A DNA stretch of 12,401 nucleotides from Tidjanibacter sp. (GTDB taxonomy: Bacteria > Bacteroidota > Bacteroidia > Bacteroidales > Rikenellaceae): assembly GCA_017628675.1 (NCBI GenBank), contig JAGBYS010000144.1:1-12401 (forward strand). The letters run 5' to 3'. Positions 5,997 to 12,401 of the stretch are shown here, in pieces. The translations under genes and the position numbers were made by a program. The notes under the pieces were generated by a model. It saw only the letters and a list, made by a program, of their open reading frames with translations, searched no databases and was not told the origin of the DNA. The first letter of the stretch is position 1. Every line of letters begins with the position of its first letter.

Positions 5997-8585
5997 ATGA
6001 GAAAATTTCTTTCTTTCATTGCCGTAGCAGCCGCTGCTGTGATGATGTACTCGTGTGAGGAGCCTGCTGCTCCTGCCGAGTTGAGCGTGTCGCCCGAGAG
6101 CCTCTCGTTTGCGGGTACCGCTGGCAGCCAGACTGTGGAGCTGAACGCTACTCTGGACTGGAGTGCCGAGATTACCTCGGGTGCAGAGTGGATTACCCTC
6201 AGCCAGCTGAGCGGCGAGGCAGGTCCTGCTACTATCACCGTTTCGGTTGCCGCAAACAATAGCGGTAGCAGCCGTAATGGTAGGGTGCTCTTCACTGTTG
6301 CCGAGCTGAGCTCCGAGCTTCTTATCTCGCAGAGCAACGGTTCGACTGCTCCTGCAGGCCTCATCATTCCCGAGCCCATCTATCGCCCCGATGTGTTCTC
6401 GCCCGTAGACTATGTGGCAGACAATGCAGAGGGTGGTATGGACGGTGTGACCATCGAGATCACCGGCAAGGATACCAACAACTTCAAGTTCCAGGTGCGC
6501 CCCGGTGCCAATGTTCAGTCCTATCGTCTGGATGTTTACCCCCTGTGCCGCCTCTACAACTCGCTCTATGAGAACGCTCGCCAGGGGGGTATGGATATGA
6601 ACAAACAGCTCTCTGCTGACGCTGTTGAGTCGATGATTCGCGGCTTCATCTTCGATTCGTCGGGTGCTGGTGCATACACCTTCTCGGCCTCCACTATGGA
6701 GGACTACCTGAGCCACGAGTTCGACTGGATGAACAGCCCCTATGCACAGGCTAAGGTTGTGCCCGACTGCGAGTATGTGATTGCAGCAGTTGGTTGCTTC
6801 GACTCGGAGGGTACCGACCAGGGCGACCTGACTCTCTGCTATGTTCGCACCCCCTACAAGGAGCTCATCGGCACCCCCGAGGTGGGTATGGACATCATCA
6901 CCAGCTACACTGCAATGCAGGTGACCTACCTCCCCAATGACGATTGCAAGTTCTTCTACCAGTGGGTATCGAACGAGGAGGATCTCACTCCCTACATCGA
7001 GGCTTATGGCGACAAGATGTATATCGACTTTATGCGTAATGCTGTGTATGACCCCACCTCGCGCGAGGATTTGGAGGCACACAGGTACTACATCGACTTC
7101 GGTCTGACCGCTTCGGCAGAGGTGCCTCTGATGGCAACTGCTATTGGTTTGGATAAGAACTTTACCCCCGCTCAGGAGTTCCAGAGCGAGGTATTTACCC
7201 TCATGGAGCGTCCCGAGGAGAGTGCAGATGCCTATTCGAAGATTAGCGTTAATCCCGATTATATTGGTGCAACTGTGTTCTGGCTCGATGTTGAGCTTGG
7301 TAGGAACTGCTCGGCAGCCGTTATGAAGGTTATGCCCAAAGATCAGGCCGAGGATCTGAAGAATCTCGACGCTACTGCACAGGCCGCACAGGCAGAGTTC
7401 ATCTATCAGGACGGTTGGGGCTTTGGTAATACCAACTACCTCTACAACCGCCAGACCGACGAGCTTCTTGGTTCGGGTATAGAGATGAGTGAGCCTTGGG
7501 TTTCTTGCGAGCCCGACACCGAGTATGTGATTGTTTGGACCGCAATGAACCAGTATAAACAGCTTGCTCCCCTGCAGTTCACCGATGTTATCAAGACCAA
7601 ACCCATCGAGAAGAACAACCCCGCAGCCAGCAAGGAGAATGCAGTTCTCAATCTGACTCACACCGGCGTTCAGCAGGTACACATCGAGTTCACCTACGAC
7701 TTCACCAAGACCGCCAAGATTCACTTCCAGTACATCGAGGGCTTCGGTGGTGGCGATGGTATGGATATCCCCACCCAGGAGTCGAGCCGCGAGGAGCTTT
7801 TGTCCTTCCTCTACTCGGATGGCGATTCGGAGATGGGTGCCTACTCGGCTAACCACTGGTGGACCGAGCCTACCGGCAAGGATAAATGGACCGACATTCT
7901 CGATCCCAACACTACCTACACTGTGGCTTATGTTGCAGAGGACTGGAACGGTGTTCTGGGTGAGGTGAGATTCGCCAGCACCAAGACCGAGGCTTTGCAG
8001 GGTGGTCCCAACCCCGTTGCAAGCCTTACCGGTCAGCACACCGCCAGCGGTATTCCCTACTTCCTCTTCGAGATGGGTCAGGATGCTATGCAGCTCTACT
8101 ACCTTGTGAGCGACGATCCTGCTTTGAACTTCAAGGATCTTGGCAATAAGAACAAACTCCGCTTCAAGGATATCCTTCCTGCTTGGGAGAACTTCTGTCT
8201 GGAGTACTCGCTCAAGACCTACGGTTTGAAGACCGAGAATGAGGCCACCCACGGTGAGATCGCACTCTGTATTCCCATTGGTGGTTCGGCAGATGAGCCC
8301 ATCTATGGTGAGCTTTCGCACCTCATCTTTGCCGATGGCGAGTTCCGTGATCTGGGCTACTACTATCCCAACGATTACAAACCCGCTGGTGCTGCAATGA
8401 AGAGCCTGCGTCAGAGCGTTATCAACTCCACAATGCGCAAGGTGGGCTATGTTCCCGCATCGGAGCTTCCCGAGGCTGAGTATGGCCACAGGAGCGTACG
8501 CTTCGGTGAGGTTAGCGGCGATGGCGTGAGGATTAGCCTCGACTACGGCAAATTCTCTTCGCACCCCAAAGCAAGCGGAAAATAG
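5997..8585 (+). CDS. BACON-domain lipoprotein with about five Fn3-like modules
   Basis: An 862-residue lipoprotein. The signal peptide ends at MMYSC (Cys20), a weak lipobox with Met at -3 and Tyr at -2, followed by EEP. Residues about 28-115 form a BACON domain, an Ig-like fold of Bacteroidota surface proteins often linked to glycan or mucin binding, with the typical pattern of a Trp (ATLDWSAEI), a second Trp (SGAEWITLS) and a closing LLISQ. The rest is about five diverged modules of 110-150 residues. Each ends in a strand pair resembling DTEYVIVWTAMN...G...F..T: near residues 258-285, 375-402, 507-535, 638-664 and 752-780. Most carry a helical insert (for example ESMIRGFIF, LLSFLYSDG). No catalytic motif is recognised, so binding or display is inferred. 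It is the last gene before the terminator at 8606-8638 and is probably cotranscribed with the Omp28 triplet. Confidence 0.85.
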   Translation: MRKFLSFIAVAAAAVMMYSCEEPAAPAELSVSPESLSFAGTAGSQTVELNATLDWSAEITSGAEWITLSQLSGEAGPATITVSVAANNSGSSRNGRVLFTVAELSSELLISQSNGSTAPAGLIIPEPIYRPDVFSPVDYVADNAEGGMDGVTIEITGKDTNNFKFQVRPGANVQSYRLDVYPLCRLYNSLYENARQGGMDMNKQLSADAVESMIRGFIFDSSGAGAYTFSASTMEDYLSHEFDWMNSPYAQAKVVPDCEYVIAAVGCFDSEGTDQGDLTLCYVRTPYKELIGTPEVGMDIITSYTAMQVTYLPNDDCKFFYQWVSNEEDLTPYIEAYGDKMYIDFMRNAVYDPTSREDLEAHRYYIDFGLTASAEVPLMATAIGLDKNFTPAQEFQSEVFTLMERPEESADAYSKISVNPDYIGATVFWLDVELGRNCSAAVMKVMPKDQAEDLKNLDATAQAAQAEFIYQDGWGFGNTNYLYNRQTDELLGSGIEMSEPWVSCEPDTEYVIVWTAMNQYKQLAPLQFTDVIKTKPIEKNNPAASKENAVLNLTHTGVQQVHIEFTYDFTKTAKIHFQYIEGFGGGDGMDIPTQESSREELLSFLYSDGDSEMGAYSANHWWTEPTGKDKWTDILDPNTTYTVAYVAEDWNGVLGEVRFASTKTEALQGGPNPVASLTGQHTASGIPYFLFEMGQDAMQLYYLVSDDPALNFKDLGNKNKLRFKDILPAWENFCLEYSLKTYGLKTENEATHGEIALCIPIGGSADEPIYGELSHLIFADGEFRDLGYYYPNDYKPAGAAMKSLRQSVINSTMRKVGYVPASELPEAEYGHRSVRFGEVSGDGVRISLDYGKFSSHPKASGK

Positions 8586-8605
8586 TGTAACGAAATAGGG
8601 AAAAA

Positions 8606-8638
8606 GGGGCGACTTAGAAAAAAAAGTCGCCCTTTTTT
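8606..8638 (+). terminator. Rho-independent terminator of the six-gene array
   Basis: A perfect 9-bp stem pairs GGGCGACTT (8607-8615) with AAGTCGCCC (8624-8632) around an A-rich 8-nt loop. It extends through a G-U pair and an A/T arm (A 8601-8605 with T 8634-8638), so it has a T tract on both strands. It lies 21 nt after the stop at 8585 and closes the array. Confidence 0.88.
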
Positions 8639-8669
8639 TGTTTTATTACGGATAAAAAAGTTATATTTG
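8637..8669 (+). promoter_or_regulatory. Bacteroidota promoter of the 8784 lipoprotein gene
   Basis: TATATTTG at 8662-8669 fits the -7 consensus TAnnTTTG exactly. TTTG at 8637-8640 fits the -33 box with a 21-nt spacer, within the usual range. The start site would fall around 8674-8680, giving a leader of about 105 nt. The -33 box sits on the T tract of the upstream terminator, so the end of one unit and the start of the next are fused. Confidence 0.6.
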
Positions 8670-8783
8670 TGGTTGAGTAGATGCGCTAAAAAGTGGACCG
8701 AAAGGCGAGCGACTTTGGTGCAAAAGCTCTAAAAGACTGAAAAACAACTAATTCACTTTTTTTATTAACCAAAAACTAATTGT

Positions 8784-11663
8784 ATGAAAAGATTTTTCCG
8801 TAATCTGAAATCTTTGGCAATGGTTGCAGTTGTTGGTTTCGCAACTCTTACCGTATCGTGCTACGACGATACCGAGCTCCGCGATAGCATCAACGCCAAC
8901 ACTGAGAGCATTGCTGACCTTAACGCACGCGTAGAGGCTCTGGAGATTAAACTTGGCAACGAGGTTAACGCTCTGAAGGCCCTTATCGCAGACGAGATTG
9001 CAAAGGTAAACGACGCAATCGAGGCTGTTGAGGACAAAATCGTTATTGCTTCGGCTGAGAAGAACGCAAACGGCGAGTGGATTCTGACCCTTGCTGACGG
9101 CCAGACCGTAACCGTTTATCCCGAGTATCAGGAGAACAACAACGGTTTGCTCACCACTGTTAAAGAGAATGGTGTTTACTACTGGGCACAGATTGTTGAC
9201 GGTGTAGCTACCAAACTCGTTGACGAGAACGGTAACGGCTATGCTGTTCACCACGCAACTGTTGTTCCCCAGATTCCCGCTGGTCACGATGCTCCCCAGG
9301 TTCGCGTAAACGACGCTGGTTTCAACGAGGTATCGTTCGACGGTGGTAAGACTTGGATTCAGCTTGGTGGCGGTGGCGATGCTGGTCTTTTCCAGAGCGT
9401 TATTGCTACTGACGAGTCGATCACCTTCGTTCTCAACGGCGGCCAGGAGTTCACTGTAACTCTGCCCACCCCCTTCAACTTTGAGGTTGATGGCAACAAG
9501 GTGTTCCTCAATGCAGAGCAGGAGCTCGCTGTAAGGATGAAAGTTTCGGGCATCAAAGACCTCACCATCATTGCTAAACCCGAGGGTTGGAAAGCTTCGA
9601 TCAATGGTGGCAAACTCAACGTTGTAGCTCCCGCACAGGCTGATATCGACGGTGGTAAAGCTGATCTTTCGGGCGCTATCAAGGTTCTCGGTATCACTGC
9701 CGACAACCAGGCTATCATTGGCAAACTCAATGTTTCGGTTGAGAAAGGTGTTTACATTTCGCTTGGCGTTGCTACCGTTATGACCGGTTACGACGAGAAC
9801 TGGGATCCTATCTACGAGGAGACCGACGCTATTCTCTTCGACAACCAGATGGTTACTATGGTAGAGGACTGGTACAGTGGCGAGTTGGTAGAGCAGCCCC
9901 AGCCCCTGATCGCTGGTATCTTCCCCAAAGGCGAGTACACTATGGAGCAGCTTGCTGCTGAGCTCGCACAGGGTTGGTATGGCAACTACCCCTACGCTTA
10001 TGCTAACATCTACGATGCCGGTGTGAACGCATTTGCTCTGGATGGCTTCTTCGAGGATAGCTTCTCGGGTGAGACTATTCCTTTCGAGCCCGGCGGTCGC
10101 TACATCATCTTCGCTACTCCTTACACCAGCATGGGTATGGGTACCCAGATCAACCCCGACGAGATCGTTACCTTCGAGTATGTAAACTCGACTCTCTCGG
10201 TTGAGGAGGTTTCGGCCAGCGCATTCGATGTACAGATCAAGGTTAACATCAGCGGCTACGACGGCTACCGTTATATGCTGATGAAGGCTGAGTACAGCTG
10301 GGAGGATGAGTGGAACATGGCAGCTGATTGGGGTGAGCCCTTCGGCTACGAGGGTACCTACGAGACCTTCGAGGGTTCGCTCTTCGAGTTCGGTACCACT
10401 GGCGGCTACTCGGATGAGGTTGCTCAGCCCGGTACTCTCTACAACCTGGTTATTGCTCCCACCATTGAGGGCGAGACTCTGAAAGAGAATGTTAAGGTGT
10501 TCACCTTCAAGACTAGCAACGCTGTTGCTGGTGGTAGCGTAAATCCCGTCTTCACCGAGGGTGCTACCGGCTACGATTCGATCAAGGTTAATGTTGACGC
10601 TACTGGCGCCAAGATGACCTTCTACAACTGGTACAACGAGGATGCTTACGCTGCATTCGAGGGCGACGATGAGCTTCTCTTCGAGTCGGTATCGGAGGGT
10701 TATATCAAGATCGACGAGACCTTCTCGATCACCAACAGCGGTCTGACTCAGGGTACTTCGCGTTGGCTCGTGGCTTACTCGATCGACGCAAACGGTAAGT
10801 ATGGTGCTCTTGTTAAACAGAAATTCACCACCAAGGTATTCCAGTTCAGCGAGACTATGAAGATTGCCATCGACGAGTTCAAACTGAGCGAGACTGGTTC
10901 GGAGCTTTGGGTTAAGGTTAGCGTTACCGGCAACACCAGCGACATCGTTCAGTATCGTTATGCAAACATCAGCAACGAGTTCTCGTGGAATAACACCTAC
11001 GGTGGTAACTACGATAACGCTGCTCAGTACATCGCTACTGTTCCCAACGCATACTATGGTCCCAAGTTCGTTGATCCCGCTAAGGATCTCGATGAGAACG
11101 GCTACATCCACATCACCGGTCTTACTGTAGGTGCTGAGTACAACTTCGTAATCCTTGCAATCGACGCTAAGGGCGAGACTTCGACCGGCGTTGGTAAGAC
11201 CTACACTCCCGAGCTCGAAGGTAACCTCATCTTCGACGACGAGGCTCTCTGGGCAGAGATGGTTCCCACTGTAACTATTGGTGAGAAAGACATCTATGAG
11301 ATGTACGGTATGAAGTATGCAGACTACACCTACACCGTTACTCCTAAGGCTGGCACCGCTAAATACTGGTACCGCTATATGGACGAGGACTATGAGAACA
11401 CCTATAGCTCGCCCTGGAACCTTATGCAGTATATGGTTACCAATGTAGGTACCAGCGAGTGGTATTCGCAGGTTGTTGAGGGTGCAGAGCCTATCACCGT
11501 TGAGGTATGGGAGGCTTATGTATCGACCACTACTCACATCTACGTAACCTGGACCGACGGTAACGGCAACTACTTCCAGTGCTTGAAGACCCCCGTCTTC
11601 ACCGCTGAGGAGGAGGGTGCAACCGAAGAGGGCGAGGGTGGCGAGCCTGGTATTATGATCTAA
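8784..11663 (+). CDS. PL29-N/DUF4988-like lipoprotein with Fn3-like modules
   Basis: A 959-residue lipoprotein. The signal peptide ends at TVSC (Cys26), followed by YDDTE, an acidic export-type signal. Residues about 29-88 are a heptad-rich coiled coil (SIADLNARVEALEIKL). Residues about 90-195 carry the pattern of the PL29-family lyase N-terminal/DUF4988 region (DGQTVTVYPE, GVYYWAQIVDG, VPQIPAGHDAPQVRVND, GGKTWIQLGGG). A beta domain follows to about 325. The remainder is about five Fn3-like modules ending near residues 466, 577, 685, 808 and 941, each closing with a strand pair such as RWLVAYSIDANG or YNFVILAIDAKG. The chain ends in an acidic tail (TAEEEGATEEGEGGEP). No lyase catalytic domain is seen, so the PL29-N name does not imply an enzyme here. 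Val and Ala codons (gtt/gta, gct) differ from the array upstream, suggesting strong expression or different ancestry. It has its own promoter and terminator. Confidence 0.83.
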   Translation: MKRFFRNLKSLAMVAVVGFATLTVSCYDDTELRDSINANTESIADLNARVEALEIKLGNEVNALKALIADEIAKVNDAIEAVEDKIVIASAEKNANGEWILTLADGQTVTVYPEYQENNNGLLTTVKENGVYYWAQIVDGVATKLVDENGNGYAVHHATVVPQIPAGHDAPQVRVNDAGFNEVSFDGGKTWIQLGGGGDAGLFQSVIATDESITFVLNGGQEFTVTLPTPFNFEVDGNKVFLNAEQELAVRMKVSGIKDLTIIAKPEGWKASINGGKLNVVAPAQADIDGGKADLSGAIKVLGITADNQAIIGKLNVSVEKGVYISLGVATVMTGYDENWDPIYEETDAILFDNQMVTMVEDWYSGELVEQPQPLIAGIFPKGEYTMEQLAAELAQGWYGNYPYAYANIYDAGVNAFALDGFFEDSFSGETIPFEPGGRYIIFATPYTSMGMGTQINPDEIVTFEYVNSTLSVEEVSASAFDVQIKVNISGYDGYRYMLMKAEYSWEDEWNMAADWGEPFGYEGTYETFEGSLFEFGTTGGYSDEVAQPGTLYNLVIAPTIEGETLKENVKVFTFKTSNAVAGGSVNPVFTEGATGYDSIKVNVDATGAKMTFYNWYNEDAYAAFEGDDELLFESVSEGYIKIDETFSITNSGLTQGTSRWLVAYSIDANGKYGALVKQKFTTKVFQFSETMKIAIDEFKLSETGSELWVKVSVTGNTSDIVQYRYANISNEFSWNNTYGGNYDNAAQYIATVPNAYYGPKFVDPAKDLDENGYIHITGLTVGAEYNFVILAIDAKGETSTGVGKTYTPELEGNLIFDDEALWAEMVPTVTIGEKDIYEMYGMKYADYTYTVTPKAGTAKYWYRYMDEDYENTYSSPWNLMQYMVTNVGTSEWYSQVVEGAEPITVEVWEAYVSTTTHIYVTWTDGNGNYFQCLKTPVFTAEEEGATEEGEGGEPGIMI

Positions 11664-11688
11664 TTGTAGATTACCTCTTTGAGATAAC

Positions 11689-11723
11689 GAAGGTGTCCGA
11701 GAAATCGGACACCTTCTTTTTTT
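11689..11723 (+). terminator. Rho-independent terminator of the 8784 gene
   Basis: A perfect 12-bp stem (GAAGGTGTCCGA at 11689-11700 with TCGGACACCTTC at 11705-11716) closes on a GAAA tetraloop and is followed by a seven-T tract (11717-11723). It starts 26 nt after the stop codon at 11663. GNRA loops are especially stable, so termination should be efficient. Confidence 0.93.
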
Positions 11724-11782
11724 GTCTGTGCTCAGATTCAATGGAGTTGAGAGTTGAAAGTAAGTGAGGACTATGCCTACAC

Positions 11783-11823
11783 AAAAAAACTCACGGGTAT
11801 TAATTTAATACCCGCGAGTTTTT
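11783..11823 (-). terminator. Terminator of aroC, convergent and bidirectional
   Basis: The stem pairs CGGGTATTA (11794-11802) with TAATACCCG (11806-11814) around a 3-nt loop. After one A/C mismatch it continues with AAAAACTC (11785-11792) and GAGTTTTT (11816-11823). On the minus strand the A run at 11783-11789 becomes a seven-T tract, as expected for aroC whose stop lies at 11855-11857. The T run on the plus strand would also catch read-through from the other side. Confidence 0.88.
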
Positions 11824-11854
11824 GGCTTATAATAGTTTGGCTTGTGGCTGATAG

Positions 11855-12401
11855 TTATTTTAGGTTTGCGAGGGCGATTGCCACCACTGCCTCCACAACC
11901 ACTGCGCCACGCAGGGCGATGCAGACATCGTGACGGCCGCCAATCGCAAGGGGCTCCACTTGGCCTGTGGCGGTGTTGAGCGTCTGCTGCTCTCGTGCGA
12001 TGCTCGAGGTGGGCTTGAAGGCCACACGGAGCGTTATGGGGTTGCCGTTGGTGATGCCGCCGTTGATGCCCCCTGCACCATTGCGTGAGGTGGTGCCGTC
12101 GGGACTCATTATTGGGTCGTTATGCTCCGAGCCACGCATACGGGCCGCAGAAAAGCCGTCGCCAAACTCCACGCCCCTACCGCCGGGGATTGCGAACAGT
12201 AGGTGGGATATGAGGCTCTCCACGGAGTCGAAGAAGGGCTCGCCAAGGCCCACGCCTGCGCCCTCCACACGGCAGCCTACGATGGCTCCGAGCGAGTCGC
12301 CCTCGGCCTTTGCCTCGGAGAGCATAGCCTCCCATTTGCTGCTGCCACTCTCTCCACCAATCTCCTCCACCGCCGCTTCGATGCTCACACCGTCAAGAAT
12401 C
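11855..12401 (-). CDS. aroC: Chorismate synthase, C-terminal part (cut by window end)
   Basis: The last 181 codons of chorismate synthase, the FMN-dependent enzyme that converts 5-enolpyruvylshikimate-3-phosphate to chorismate at the end of the shikimate pathway in the cytoplasm. The frame stays open through the window edge; a GTG at 12386-12388 is an internal Val, not the start. Diagnostic stretches are FDSVES followed by LLFAIPGGRGVEFGDGF, RGSEHNDP, GAGGINGGITNG with ITLRVAFKPTSSI, and the C-terminal signature beginning GRHDVC and ending VEAVV. Full-length enzymes have about 355-360 residues, so roughly half is missing, including the N-terminal GxSHG region and its catalytic His. The visible part looks intact. 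It is a housekeeping gene convergent with the lipoprotein gene and separated from it by two back-to-back terminators. Low functional linkage to the array is expected. Confidence 0.96.
   Translation of the reverse strand, partial: ILDGVSIEAAVEEIGGESGSSKWEAMLSEAKAEGDSLGAIVGCRVEGAGVGLGEPFFDSVESLISHLLFAIPGGRGVEFGDGFSAARMRGSEHNDPIMSPDGTTSRNGAGGINGGITNGNPITLRVAFKPTSSIAREQQTLNTATGQVEPLAIGGRHDVCIALRGAVVVEAVVAIALANLK

Noticed and set aside
5967..8564. An 865-codon open frame on the minus strand opposite the BACON lipoprotein gene
   Set aside because: It arises because the sense gene almost never uses codons whose complement is a stop in that frame (tta, cta, tca). The product has no signal peptide, no family resemblance, and the sense product has clear lipobox and BACON motifs.
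8784..11663. Polysaccharide lyase activity from the PL29-type N-terminal region
   Set aside because: Only the N-terminal region resembles that family. The rest looks like beta-sandwich display modules, so an enzyme call is unsupported.
8748..11741. A 997-codon open frame on the minus strand opposite the 8784 gene
   Set aside because: The same codon-bias shadow. It runs through the strong plus-strand terminator at 11689-11723 and covers the promoter leader, and the sense protein has a proper lipobox, coiled coil and modules.
12386..12388. GTG as the start of a complete 177-residue minus-strand gene
   Set aside because: The frame continues through the window edge and the reading matches the middle of chorismate synthase, so the gene is truncated by the window rather than starting there.
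1..12401. CRISPR arrays, tRNA or rRNA genes, insertion sequences, phage attachment sites
   Set aside because: No spaced direct repeats, cloverleaf, transposase or integrase sequence was seen on either strand.

Overview
The window looks like chromosomal DNA of a gut-type Bacteroidota, most likely order Bacteroidales. Evidence for this is the Bacteroidota-style promoter boxes (TTTG / TAnnTTTG), A-rich starts without a proper Shine-Dalgarno, many signal peptidase II lipoproteins with acidic residues straight after the lipid-bearing Cys, and Omp28, BACON and PL29-N-type families. The GC-rich codon choice fits Alistipes/Rikenellaceae better than classical Bacteroides, but that placement is inference.

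Layout. Positions 1-339 are a short AT-rich leader with promoter-like boxes and a possible 40-residue one-helix membrane microprotein (192-314). Positions 340-8585 form one tight, same-strand array of six genes with gaps of 64, 30, 34, 43 and 53 nt. No terminator is visible until the strong hairpin at 8606-8638. In order they are a periplasmic TlpA-like thioredoxin (CKPC), a DUF6029-like outer-membrane beta-barrel, three tandem Omp28-type lipoproteins with a thioredoxin-like CxxC region (CGYC, CVNC, CSFC), and an 862-residue lipoprotein with one BACON domain followed by about five degenerate Fn3-like modules. A separately promoted gene at 8784-11663 encodes a 959-residue lipoprotein with a coiled coil, a PL29-N/DUF4988-like head and again about five Fn3-like modules. 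It ends at a near-perfect terminator. On the opposite strand, 11855-12401 is the C-terminal half of chorismate synthase (aroC), with its own converging terminator.

How the genes may work together. Four consecutive genes carry a CxxC motif in a thioredoxin-like setting, next to an outer-membrane barrel, and all downstream products are predicted cell-envelope lipoproteins that may be surface exposed. The working inference is a cell-surface thiol/disulfide or metal-handling apparatus with large display lipoproteins. No substrate can be deduced from the sequence. The aroC gene is housekeeping and marks the edge of the cluster.
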